DNA of 64,000 bases, from assembly GCA_937969505.1 (NCBI GenBank), contig CALBWA010000018.1:1-64000 (forward strand), read 5' to 3'. Positions within the stretch are counted from its first letter, which is position 1. Every line of letters begins with the position of its first letter. The notes below the pieces were generated by a model. It was not told the DNA's origin, did no database searches, and worked only from the letters and a program-made list of their open reading frames with translations. Below are positions 18,185 to 25,690 of the stretch, piece after piece. The stretch comes from an uncultured Erythrobacter sp. Its GTDB lineage: Bacteria; Pseudomonadota; Alphaproteobacteria; Sphingomonadales; Sphingomonadaceae. A program made the position numbers and the translations under genes.

Positions 18185-19216
18185 ATGAACAGATTTTGCG
18201 CCCTTCTTCTTGGCTTGGCTGCATGGCTGATACCTGCCGATGCGCTGGCACAATCGAACGACAGCATTGATCCCTCCACAGTGCGGGCAACCGACATGAC
18301 CGCCGCCGAGATCGACGATCAGCTGGCTATTGGTGGTGAGGAAATAGAAGCCCGCAAACTTAGCAGCCGCATGACGGTAGAAGTCGCGGTCAATGGAACC
18401 GGTCCCTATAAATTCGTCGTCGATAGCGGGGCTGACACATCCGTAGTGGGCGAAAAGCTGGCCGCGCGCCTTGGCTTGCCAGATGCGGGGCCAGCCGTTC
18501 TGCTCGGCATGACAGAAGTCAAGCAAGTCGAACGGGTTACAGTCGATGAATTGCAGCTGGGGCCAACTCGCACGCATGATCTGGACCTGCCCGTACTCGA
18601 CGAACGCGACATCGGCGGAGAAGGCATGATCGGCTTGGATGCGCTGGTCGAACAGCGATTGATGCTCGACTTTGATCAAAAGGTGATCACGGTCGACAAT
18701 CCCGAAGAGCCAATTGATCTTGGCCCCAATGTGATCGTCGTCACTGCGCGTTTGCAACGCGGGCAATTGATCCTGACCGAGGTGTTCATTGGGGGCAAGA
18801 AAGTGGCGGCTGTTGTCGACACGGGAACAGAGGTAACAATCGGTAATCTGGCTCTGCGCGAGCAATTGATCCGGCGCGCCCCCAAAGATCCCAAGTCGAT
18901 CGAAATTTTTGGTGTGACCGGGGCCAGAGCAAAACTGGAATTCGCCCATATCCCTCAACTCAAGCTGGGCTCGATCCGCATCCGCAACATGCCGATCGCC
19001 TTTGCCGACGTGCCGCCATTCGAAGTGTTCGGGCTGTCCGATCAGCCCGCTCTGCTGCTCGGCACTGATCTGATGGAGCAATTTCGCCGCGTGTCGCTTG
19101 ACTTCAAGGAGCGCAAGGTCCGCTTTCAGCTGAAACAGTGCCAGAGCCGTCTGGCCATCATCCGCACCATCCGCAGCGGGTCACGTATCAGTTCGGACAA
19201 TAAGAACGCTTGTTGA
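18185..19216 (+). CDS. Exported protein with two retropepsin-like aspartyl protease domains
   Basis: A 343-residue protein with a Sec signal peptide (MNRFCALLLGLAAWLIPADALAQ). Two consecutive Asp-protease-like units follow: the first has VVDSGADTSVVG with D80, the second VVDTGTEVTIGN with D212. Retropepsins work as dimers of one D-[ST]-G half each; here two halves sit in one chain and might form an internal pseudo-dimer. It is probably periplasmic. ATG 18185 has TATGGA 6 bases upstream; ATG 18173 is the alternative. No obvious partner: it is the first gene of the insert between rplK and nusG, on the opposite strand. Confidence 0.8.
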   Translation: MNRFCALLLGLAAWLIPADALAQSNDSIDPSTVRATDMTAAEIDDQLAIGGEEIEARKLSSRMTVEVAVNGTGPYKFVVDSGADTSVVGEKLAARLGLPDAGPAVLLGMTEVKQVERVTVDELQLGPTRTHDLDLPVLDERDIGGEGMIGLDALVEQRLMLDFDQKVITVDNPEEPIDLGPNVIVVTARLQRGQLILTEVFIGGKKVAAVVDTGTEVTIGNLALREQLIRRAPKDPKSIEIFGVTGARAKLEFAHIPQLKLGSIRIRNMPIAFADVPPFEVFGLSDQPALLLGTDLMEQFRRVSLDFKERKVRFQLKQCQSRLAIIRTIRSGSRISSDNKNAC

Positions 19217-19238
19217 AGCAGGCCGCCAGACTTTGCCG

Positions 19239-19763
19239 TCACTCGTAAACAGGATCATCCGGATATCGCCCAGCCCGGCGCAACTGAGCCAAAGCAGGAT
19301 TGGCGGGATCATGCGTGGCTGACGCATTCTGGCTCCAGCTCATCACAGGCTCGCGATGGGCGATTTTCCAGACGTGCCCGCGCTTCTCGAAGCGGTCAAG
19401 ATAGCGGCCAAGATACGTCATTTCACTGTCTCCCTCGTCATCAACGCCAGTGCGATAGTGGAAGGCCACAAGAGTGCTTTCCACTTTTGCGCGATCTCCA
19501 TCGTCGGCAAAGTCGAACAGCACATTGGAAACGACATGGTGGGTCTGGGCAAAGGCCTGCAAACCGATGACCAATTGCTCGCAAAAAGCATGGGCGGGCG
19601 CAGGATCAGCGCCATAGGCGGTCGTGGCATCCGGCCAGTAACAGGCTTTTAAGGCCACTTCATCTGCCCGATCGACCCCGCGGCAGTGCAGCGCCAATAT
19701 CTCGGCAATCGCTGCCTGATCCGCAAGCCTGCTTGCATCGGGTACAGTGCCTGGCTGCCGCAT
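19239..19763 (-). CDS. SnoaL/NTF2-like domain protein
   Basis: A 174-residue protein of the SnoaL-like (NTF2-fold) group: DQAAIAEILALHCRGVDRADEVALKACYWPDAT is the typical N-terminal helix pair, followed by a cone-shaped sheet with YLGRYLDRFEKRGHVWKIAHREPVMSW. Members include cyclases, dehydratases, isomerases and aromatic-oxygenase beta-subunits; the reaction cannot be assigned. ATG 19763 with an AGGGAG box 10 bases upstream is preferred; TTG 19793 would add ten residues. It is convergent with the protease-like gene and divergent from a second SnoaL-like gene, across about 80 bases that must hold both promoters. Confidence 0.8.
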   Translation of the reverse strand: MRQPGTVPDASRLADQAAIAEILALHCRGVDRADEVALKACYWPDATTAYGADPAPAHAFCEQLVIGLQAFAQTHHVVSNVLFDFADDGDRAKVESTLVAFHYRTGVDDEGDSEMTYLGRYLDRFEKRGHVWKIAHREPVMSWSQNASATHDPANPALAQLRRAGRYPDDPVYE

Positions 19764-19846
19764 CGCGTCATAACTCCCTATTGTTTCCGACAATTTACCT
19801 GAGCAGGCTCGCCCTTACTATTGGTCAAAATTGGGGAGACATTACC

Positions 19847-20353
19847 ATCACCCAGGCACTTCAGGACCGCGAAGACATTCGCCAGCTGGCAGCGCTCTAC
19901 ATGCGCGGGCTCGACCGCCTTGATGTCGACTTGCTGCGCGCGCAATTCTGGGACGATGCCCGATTGGAATATGGCATCTATTCCGGTAGTCCCGCGGGGT
20001 TCGCCGAGTTTTGCATGCAGGCTCTGCGCGAGCATGTTCGCAATCACCATATGATTGGCCAGCATATCATCGAGCTGTCCGGTGATGAGGCTTTTGGCGA
20101 GGTTTATTATCAAGCCTATCACAAGGTTATGGGCGGCGACGGGAGCCACCGTGATCTGTTTATCTCCGGGCGTTACGTGGACCGCTACGAGCGGCGCGAT
20201 GGCTTCTGGAAATTCGCCTATCGCAGCGAATTGGTCGACTGGGTGCGCGATAATCCCAGTGCAGATAGCATGCTGGATGAAACGCCCATGATTATCGGTC
20301 AGCGCAAGCCGCTAGATCCGCTTTATCACCGCACTGCGATGCGCAAACATTAG
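19847..20353 (+). CDS. SnoaL/NTF2-like protein with a non-canonical (AUC) or lost start codon
   Basis: About 168 residues: LQDREDIRQLAALYMRGLDRLDVDLLRAQFWDDARL is the SnoaL-like entry helix pair, followed by HHMIGQHIIEL, SGRYVDRYERRDGFWKFAYRSELVDW. It resembles its divergent neighbour. The frame has ATG 19733, but that lies antisense inside the neighbour's coding region and gives non-protein-like residues. TTG 19781 and CTG 19799 have no ribosome-binding site. GGGGAG at 19833-19838 sits 8 bases before ATC 19847, just ahead of the conserved domain, so this may be a rare AUC start or a mutated ATG. The Rieske oxygenase follows after 10 bases. Confidence 0.75.
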   Translation: MTQALQDREDIRQLAALYMRGLDRLDVDLLRAQFWDDARLEYGIYSGSPAGFAEFCMQALREHVRNHHMIGQHIIELSGDEAFGEVYYQAYHKVMGGDGSHRDLFISGRYVDRYERRDGFWKFAYRSELVDWVRDNPSADSMLDETPMIIGQRKPLDPLYHRTAMRKH

Positions 20354-20363
20354 GGGATCTGAC

Positions 20364-21728
20364 ATGCGATATGATCAAACAGAGCCGTCCGATCCCTCGC
20401 TGGCGCCAGGCGAGGCGCGCTGTCCTGGCCCGTCGATGCAAGACATCATGGATGCTGATGGAGACAATCCTCCGGCCGCAATGCGGATTGAGGAATTCGA
20501 ATTTCTTGGCGATGAGGATATTGATCTGGGCCGGTACACAGATCAGGCGTTTTACGATGCTGAGATCGAACGGATGTGGTCCCGCACGTGGCAATGGGCG
20601 TGCCGCGAGGAACACATTCCCGAGCCCGGCCAACAATATGTCTATGAAGTCGGGCCTTACTCGATCTTGCTCGTCAGAGATCAGAATATGGCCATCAATG
20701 CATTTGTGAACAGCTGCCCGCATCGGGCCATGCAGTTTGCCAAGGCAGGCCCAGTCGGTGGTCGGCGCAGTGCAATCCGCTGCCCCTTTCATGGGATGAG
20801 CTTCAACCTCGACGGATCACTCAAGGAGATCCCCTGCCGGTGGGATTTCCCCCATCTCGACGAAAGCAATTTCGCTTTGACGAGCGTGCGCTGCGAAAGC
20901 TGGGCAGGCTTTGTCTTCGTCAATCTGGACGATGATGCAGAGCCCCTGACCGATTATCTCGAGGTATTGCCCGATCATTTTCAGCATTGGCCGATGGATG
21001 ACCGGTACATTGCCCTGCATGTCGAAAAGGTACTTCCTGCCAATTGGAAGATGGCGATGGAAGCCTTTCTGGAAGCCTATCACGTTCTGGAAACGCATTC
21101 TCAAGCCGTCTTCACCGCTTCGGATGCCAATGCACAATACGACATTTTCGGCAAAAATGTCAGCCGGTTCATGCACGCCGTGGGCGTGCCAAGCCCGCAT
21201 TTGCGAGAGGACGTCAGTCAGGAAAAGCTGTTCGCCAAACTGGGCCGCAACCCCGCTGACCTGCCGAAAGGAGCCTCTGCCAGAGCAACGCACGCGGATC
21301 TATTGCGCAAGGAATATGGGGAGGCGTTCGCGGTCGATCTGTCCAACGTTTCCACCAGCGAAATGATGGACAGCATCGAGTATTTCGTGTTCCCCAACAC
21401 CTTTTTCTTTCCCGGGATCAATATCCGTTTGTGCTATCGATTCCGTCCGATCGACGTGGACCATTGCCTGCATGAAATCTTCCTGTTGCAGCCACTGCCA
21501 GCATCGGGCGAGCGGCCGGCACCGGCCAAGCCTGTACGGCTGGAAGTGGAGGACAGCTACACCACGCTCGACAATTTCCCATTGGCCGAAATTCTCGATC
21601 AGGACACGGAGAATTTGGCGATGCAACGTGCCGGCGCAAAGGCGAGCAAAAAGGGCGCGCAATCGCTCGGCAATTATCAGGAGGCTCGCATCCGGCGCAT
21701 GAATATGACGCTGGACGAATATTTGTAA
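20364..21728 (+). CDS. Rieske non-heme iron oxygenase, alpha (catalytic) subunit
   Basis: A 454-residue ring-hydroxylating-type oxygenase. Rieske [2Fe-2S] ligands are C118-x-H120 (SCPHRAMQF) and C140-x2-H143 (CPFHGM). Mononuclear iron ligands H240 and H245 lie in EAFLEAYHVLETH. The residue that normally bridges the two centres, Asp three before the first His, is Glu here (E237), as reported for the carnitine monooxygenase CntA. ATG 20364 follows TAGGGGATC. No ferredoxin or reductase gene is near. The gene immediately upstream encodes an NTF2-like protein, the same fold as classical dioxygenase beta-subunits, so it could be a partner. The substrate is unknown. Confidence 0.92.
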   Translation: MRYDQTEPSDPSLAPGEARCPGPSMQDIMDADGDNPPAAMRIEEFEFLGDEDIDLGRYTDQAFYDAEIERMWSRTWQWACREEHIPEPGQQYVYEVGPYSILLVRDQNMAINAFVNSCPHRAMQFAKAGPVGGRRSAIRCPFHGMSFNLDGSLKEIPCRWDFPHLDESNFALTSVRCESWAGFVFVNLDDDAEPLTDYLEVLPDHFQHWPMDDRYIALHVEKVLPANWKMAMEAFLEAYHVLETHSQAVFTASDANAQYDIFGKNVSRFMHAVGVPSPHLREDVSQEKLFAKLGRNPADLPKGASARATHADLLRKEYGEAFAVDLSNVSTSEMMDSIEYFVFPNTFFFPGINIRLCYRFRPIDVDHCLHEIFLLQPLPASGERPAPAKPVRLEVEDSYTTLDNFPLAEILDQDTENLAMQRAGAKASKKGAQSLGNYQEARIRRMNMTLDEYL

Positions 21729-21739
21729 TCAGGTCTCGC

Positions 21740-21772
21740 CCAAACCTTACTTGACGAGCTCAACCTGTTCGA
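21740..21772 (-). repeat. Extra copy of the nusG 3' end (33 bp, direct repeat unit 1)
   Basis: 31 of 33 bases match 22941-22973. Read on the minus strand it encodes EQVELVK-stop, exactly the last residues of NusG, and then GGTTTGG. The two differences (GTT for GTC, GAG for GAA) are both synonymous. Similarity stops upstream of about nine codons. TCAGG lies just outside both copies on the left, with different spacing. It lies between the Rieske and GT61 genes and has no other coding role. Confidence 0.85.
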
Positions 21773-21784
21773 TAATTCGCAACT

Positions 21785-22912
21785 ATGCTCATTCAAAAAT
21801 GCGTCAAAGTGACAAAGCGACTGCTTACCCGCGCAAGATTCGGCAAGCCTAGGCGCAGCATTTCAATTGAAGCTTACAAGGCCAATGAGCCAGATTTGGT
21901 GCATCTGGTTCATGCATCGCGACAACAAGCCCGAATTCCGCCGCGCAACATGGGTTCAATTGGCAAGCCGCTGGCCGAGATGGCCATCACCATTCCATCT
22001 CTTTATGTGGTTGAACTGGTGAATGGTCGCGCGATAGGTGAGCATGAATTGTGCTTTTCGCGCGCTAATGATTTCATCAGAGAAACGAGCTGGCATGATG
22101 AAGCATTAAGCGAAAGCGATTTGCCATTACGATATCCGAGCCTGAAACGGGTTCATGGCACGTGTCTATCCCTGCTCAGCGAGTATTCGTCTGACAATTA
22201 CGGTCATCATCTTATGGATGCACTGTCCAGAGTAGGTTTGGCCCGCGACGCCGGTTTTACCTCTGAACACATCGATCATTATTATCTGCACCCGCCCAGC
22301 TCTCCGTCCGCCAAACAGATGATGCAAGCGCTCGGTATAGAACTCGACAAATGCATTTGGGCGAACGAGGTGTCTGGAATTGTTGCTGATCGGCTGATTG
22401 CAACCAGTTTTCCAGGCACCAAACGGAATTATTCGGCAATGGTCCCCCAAACCTTACGCCGTCCGTTCGAAACTTCACAACCGCCGTGCACTTTTCGCAA
22501 AATCTATATTCCGAGACGGGGAACGAGGAAATTGTCTAATGGAGCGGAAATCGAAGCCATTGCACAACGCTCCGGATTTGAAATCTACGACTTCCGGAAA
22601 ATTGCGAATGAGTTTGAGTATCTCAGGGAGGCAAGCATCATAGTTGGACCGCATGGTTCAGATCTTTCAAACATTGCTGTCTGCCAAGCAGGAACAAAGG
22701 TTCTCGAACTTATTCCTTCTGATCATGTCCACCCCTATTTCTATACAATCGCAGAAGGGGCTGGGCTCGATTACAGTTTTATCGTCGGCGAAAGCGAGTT
22801 CGAGCGACCTGCTGGAACCGTTGGGCCAAGTCCTTATGATTTCAGTATTGATCCTGGCGAATTTTCAAACGCCATTGAGCAGATCACGTCCGAAGCCGAA
22901 GCTCAGATATAA
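21785..22912 (+). CDS. Glycosyltransferase family 61-like protein (DUF563 type)
   Basis: A 375-residue GT61-like protein. Diagnostic features are NYGHHLMDALSR near residue 140, FRKIYIPRRGTRKLSNGAEI, and the nucleotide-sugar-site region EASIIVGPHGSDLSNIAVCQAGTKVLELIP near residue 290. The family transfers pentoses or hexosamines to glycans or lipids; bacterial members are usually tied to capsule or LPS, yet no such cluster is here. Base composition is distinctly AT-richer: three counted 60-base lines give about 43-45% GC, against about 57-68% in lines of neighbouring genes. It is flanked on both sides by copies of the nusG 3' end, strongly suggesting acquisition. Confidence 0.82.
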   Translation: MLIQKCVKVTKRLLTRARFGKPRRSISIEAYKANEPDLVHLVHASRQQARIPPRNMGSIGKPLAEMAITIPSLYVVELVNGRAIGEHELCFSRANDFIRETSWHDEALSESDLPLRYPSLKRVHGTCLSLLSEYSSDNYGHHLMDALSRVGLARDAGFTSEHIDHYYLHPPSSPSAKQMMQALGIELDKCIWANEVSGIVADRLIATSFPGTKRNYSAMVPQTLRRPFETSQPPCTFRKIYIPRRGTRKLSNGAEIEAIAQRSGFEIYDFRKIANEFEYLREASIIVGPHGSDLSNIAVCQAGTKVLELIPSDHVHPYFYTIAEGAGLDYSFIVGESEFERPAGTVGPSPYDFSIDPGEFSNAIEQITSEAEAQI

Positions 22913-22920
22913 CCATAGCT

Positions 22921-22932
22921 CAGGCTAGCCTG
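22921..22932. repeat. 12-bp perfect palindrome between GT61 gene and nusG
   Basis: CAGGCTAGCCTG is a perfect palindrome, 9 bases before the nusG-end repeat unit 2. It is absent from the corresponding place beside repeat unit 1. It could be a recombination-site arm or a weak terminator for the converging GT61 and nusG transcripts. Confidence 0.4.
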
Positions 22933-22940
22933 TCGTCAGG

Positions 22941-22973
22941 CCAAACCTTACTTGACGAGTTCGACCTGTTCGA
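22941..22973 (-). repeat. nusG 3' end (direct repeat unit 2, native copy)
   Basis: The end of the intact nusG gene plus the 7 bases after its stop. It matches 21740-21772 in 31 of 33 bases in the same orientation. The 1.17-kb segment between the two units contains only the GT61 gene. Confidence 0.85.
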
Positions 22974-23484
22974 AATCGAGTTCGACCGGCGTTGCACGAC
23001 CAAAGATCGAGACCGATACCTTGACCTTCGCCTTGTCGAAGTCGAGCTCTTCAACCACACCGTTGAAGCTGGCGAATGGCCCGTCGAGCACCTTGACCGA
23101 GTCGCCGATTTCGTAATCCACATGGATTTCGCGCTTGGGCGATGCCTGAGCTTCGGCAACACCGCCAAAATAGCGCGCCGCCTCTTTTTCGGAAATCGGC
23201 TGAGGCTTGTTATTGTTGCCCAGAAAGCCGGTCACCTTGGGTGTATTTTTGACCAGGTGATAGATGTCATCATTCATCCGCAGCTTGGCCAAGACATATC
23301 CAGGCATGAACTTGCGTTCGACCTGAACCTTCTTGCCTCGCTTCACCTCGGTGACGGTCTCGGTTGGGACTTCGACTTCCTCGACACCTTCGGACAGGCC
23401 CAGGCGCTCAGCCTCGGAAATGATCGCTTCCTTGACCTTGTTTTCGAAGCCGGAATAGGCGTGGATGATATACCAGCGAGCCAT
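22948..23484 (-). CDS. nusG: Transcription termination/antitermination factor NusG
   Basis: A 178-residue NusG. The N-terminal NGN domain begins ARWYIIHAYSGFENKVKEAI and includes FMPGYVLAKLRMND and VKNTPKVTGFLG. The C-terminal KOW domain has DYEIGDSVKVLDGPFASFNGVVEELD. It binds RNA polymerase, suppresses pausing, and contacts Rho or ribosomal S10. It lies 57 bases downstream of secE in the normal order. The next gene downstream should be rplK, but here it is a converging GT61 gene. The C-terminal codons are duplicated 1.2 kb away (21740-21772). Confidence 0.98.
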   Translation of the reverse strand: MARWYIIHAYSGFENKVKEAIISEAERLGLSEGVEEVEVPTETVTEVKRGKKVQVERKFMPGYVLAKLRMNDDIYHLVKNTPKVTGFLGNNNKPQPISEKEAARYFGGVAEAQASPKREIHVDYEIGDSVKVLDGPFASFNGVVEELDFDKAKVKVSVSIFGRATPVELDFEQVELVK

Positions 23485-23541
23485 GATTATACCTGTCTAA
23501 ATGCTGTGATGAGATAAGTTGAATTGGAAGAAGCGGGCCGA

Positions 23542-23751
23542 TCAGACCAGCGTCAGCAGCCAGCGCACGAGGCCGTTGAAAACGGTGTCCACGCCGAGAA
23601 AGAACAGTGCCAGGATCACCATCATGATAAACACGAAGATCGACGTGCGAATCGTTTCCTGACGCGTCGGCCAAACCACCTTGCTGGTTTCCGTGCGCAC
23701 CTGGTTCACGAATTCCGCTGGTGATGTCTTACGCTTTTTCTCTTCGGCCAT
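23542..23751 (-). CDS. secE: Preprotein translocase subunit SecE
   Basis: A 69-residue single-span SecE of the short alphaproteobacterial type. It has a charged N-terminus (MAEEKKRKTSPAEF), the conserved amphipathic helix RTETSKVVWPTRQETIRTS, and a single membrane helix to the C-terminus. It is an essential part of the SecYEG channel in the inner membrane. It is the first gene of the secE-nusG unit. tRNA-Trp, commonly next upstream in related genomes, is 3.4 kb away here, beyond two opposite-strand or unrelated genes. Confidence 0.97.
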   Translation of the reverse strand: MAEEKKRKTSPAEFVNQVRTETSKVVWPTRQETIRTSIFVFIMMVILALFFLGVDTVFNGLVRWLLTLV

Positions 23752-23829
23752 AGTCGACCTTCCCGTCCTTCAAATGTCGTTCAGCGGGCAATCAAGGATT
23801 GGTTCCGCTGACTGGTCCCGGCTGGCTTT

Positions 23830-23880
23830 CAGGTAGGGTTTCGCGCCGCCCCGAACAAGGTTCGGGAGGGGCTTTACCTG
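23830..23880 (-). promoter_or_regulatory. Structured element in the 317-bp secE/symporter intergenic region
   Basis: The gap 23752-24068 holds no gene. Its one clear feature is a nested inverted repeat: outer arms CAGGTA (23830-23835) and TACCTG (23875-23880), and an inner hairpin CCCGAAC-AAG-GTTCGGG (23850-23866). It lies 79-129 bases before secE and on its leader side, so it may be a 5' leader structure of the secE-nusG mRNA, or a spacer terminator left from an upstream transcript. No T tract follows, and no known riboswitch motif was recognised. Confidence 0.4.
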
Positions 23881-24068
23881 ATTCCAATGTCGGAAAATAT
23901 GCAAGTCACCTACGCGCCCCCCGTGGTAAAAGCAAGCGAATGAAGAAAGCCAAAATCGCATTACCATCACCATAGCGTGTTGCGCAGAAGTTTAGGCTGG
24001 CCATCCCCGCGCCCCATCATTAGCTTGCCGGATCAATAACTGGGTCGCAACAAGGGGGCGCCAAGACA

Positions 24069-25607
24069 ATGGCAGCAGCAGACATCGGTACCGTCAGTCT
24101 CATCGACAGAGTTACCAACATATCGGACTTTATCTGGGGCGGCACCTGGAATGGCGAGCTTTTGCCATGGTTGTCAGTCGGTGGCCAACCAATCCCTCCC
24201 ATGACGATTATCCTGCTGGGTATCGGTATGTGGATCATGATTGGATTGCGGTTCTATCCGCTGCGCCAACTGGGCAGCGCGTTCAAGGGACTCTTCGCCG
24301 GTCGCAAAGGTGATGGCGATGGTGAAATTTCGCCTTTCGCAGCGCTTTCCACGGCACTTTCAGGCCAAGTTGGCACGGGTAATCTTGCCGGTGTCGCAAC
24401 GGCCATTGCTCTGGGTGGGCCCGGCGCGATCTTCTGGATGTGGATTACGGCCCTTGTCGGCATGGCGCTGGCCTTTGCCGAAGGCTCGCTTGCCATCCGT
24501 TATCGCGAAACAACCTCGGACGGGGTCAAGCGCGGCGGCCCAATGAGCTACATCATGCTTGGGCTTGGTCCGAAATGGACCTGGCTGGCCATCCTGTTCT
24601 GCCTTGGCACCTTGTTCTCAGCCATGGTGACCGGTAACTCGATCCAGGCCAATGCCGTCGCCGACGGCCTCAATGAATTGTTTGGCATTGAGGAGTGGCT
24701 GGGCGGATTGATTGTGGCGGTTGCCGTATTCGTCGTCATTATCGGCGGCATCAAGTCGATCGGCAATGTTGCTGAAAAAGTCATCCCGTTCATGGCGGCC
24801 GCCTATATCGTCATGGCCATCATTGCCCTGGCTCTGAACATTTCAGACATCCCGGCAACGTTTGGTCTGATCTTCGACGGAGCCTTCAATCCGCAGGCAG
24901 CAACCGGCGGCTTTGTCGGTGCAGCCATAGCTCTGGCGATCCGGGCAGGTGTGGCCCGCGGGCTCTTCTCCAACGAAGCCGGTCAGGGTTCGACCCCGAT
25001 TGCGCATGCCGTGGCTCAAACGAATGATCCTGAGCAGCAGGGTCGCATGGCGATGCTGGGGACTTTCATCGACACGATCATCATCTGCACCATGACTGCA
25101 CTGGTCATTCTGACCGTACAGGGCGATTTTACCGGCGGCGGTGAAAGCGTGGCCCATGCATGGAATTCCGACCTGGAAGGCTTTGCCATGACCAGTGGTG
25201 CTTTTGCAGCGGCATTCCCGGTCCAGATTTTCAGTATTCCGATCGGGACGTTGGTAGCCTCGACTGCGCTGATCCTGTTCGTGTTCACCACGCTGCTGAC
25301 GTGGAGCTATTACGGTGAGCGTGCAATTACCTTTATTTATGATCGTGTTCCGGGATCAACTCGCGGCGGGGAAAAAATCCTGCACATGATCTGGCGAGTG
25401 CTGTGGTGTGTCGTAATCTATATTGGATCGACTCAGGACCTGACTCTGGTCTGGCGCCTTGGCGACATTTCCAATGCCGCAATGGCCCTGCCCAACCTGT
25501 TGGCGATCGTGCTGCTGTCAGGCGTGGTCTTCAAGCTGGCCAAGGGGGACCGGACAGCGGGCAAGGATTTCAAGGCTGAAACGCCGGAGGAGCCTGACGA
25601 GTACTGA
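24069..25607 (+). CDS. Alanine/glycine:cation symporter (AGCS family)
   Basis: A 512-residue inner-membrane Na+ or H+-coupled amino-acid transporter. It has about 11 membrane segments. The family signature is TGNLAGVATAIALGGPGAIFWMW near residue 105, with GGPMSYIMLGLG, and VGAAIALAIRAGVARGLFSNEAGQGSTPIAHA near residue 290. A weak AAGGGGG box lies 12 bases before ATG 24069. A perfect hairpin terminator follows the stop. It is inserted on the plus strand between tRNA-Trp and secE; no glycine riboswitch is recognisable in the leader. Confidence 0.95.
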   Translation: MAAADIGTVSLIDRVTNISDFIWGGTWNGELLPWLSVGGQPIPPMTIILLGIGMWIMIGLRFYPLRQLGSAFKGLFAGRKGDGDGEISPFAALSTALSGQVGTGNLAGVATAIALGGPGAIFWMWITALVGMALAFAEGSLAIRYRETTSDGVKRGGPMSYIMLGLGPKWTWLAILFCLGTLFSAMVTGNSIQANAVADGLNELFGIEEWLGGLIVAVAVFVVIIGGIKSIGNVAEKVIPFMAAAYIVMAIIALALNISDIPATFGLIFDGAFNPQAATGGFVGAAIALAIRAGVARGLFSNEAGQGSTPIAHAVAQTNDPEQQGRMAMLGTFIDTIIICTMTALVILTVQGDFTGGGESVAHAWNSDLEGFAMTSGAFAAAFPVQIFSIPIGTLVASTALILFVFTTLLTWSYYGERAITFIYDRVPGSTRGGEKILHMIWRVLWCVVIYIGSTQDLTLVWRLGDISNAAMALPNLLAIVLLSGVVFKLAKGDRTAGKDFKAETPEEPDEY

Positions 25608-25643
25608 GCAAATTTCGGGCGCGTTTGCGCATCGCCAACGAAA

Positions 25644-25670
25644 AAGGGCCGGTCGTGATGACCGGCCCTT
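25644..25670. terminator. Perfect 11-bp bidirectional terminator
   Basis: AAGGGCCGGTC-GTGAT-GACCGGCCCTT is a perfect 11-bp stem. On the minus strand it runs into TTTTTCG, 21 bases after the stop of the small ORF 25691-25837. On the plus strand it closes the symporter gene. Confidence 0.9.
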
Positions 25671-25690
25671 CTTGTGAGATTATGAAAACA

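Noticed and set aside
18005-19081. 358-codon open frame on the minus strand opposite the protease-like gene
   Set aside because: The plus-strand frame has a signal peptide and two DSG/DTG motifs; the antisense frame is a shadow.
19733-19846. ATG 19733 as start of the plus-strand SnoaL-like gene
   Set aside because: It overlaps the start of the divergent SnoaL-like gene and adds residues that do not look like part of the fold; no ribosome-binding site.
23752-24068. Glycine riboswitch before the amino-acid symporter
   Set aside because: None of the conserved glycine-aptamer segments could be found in the leader.
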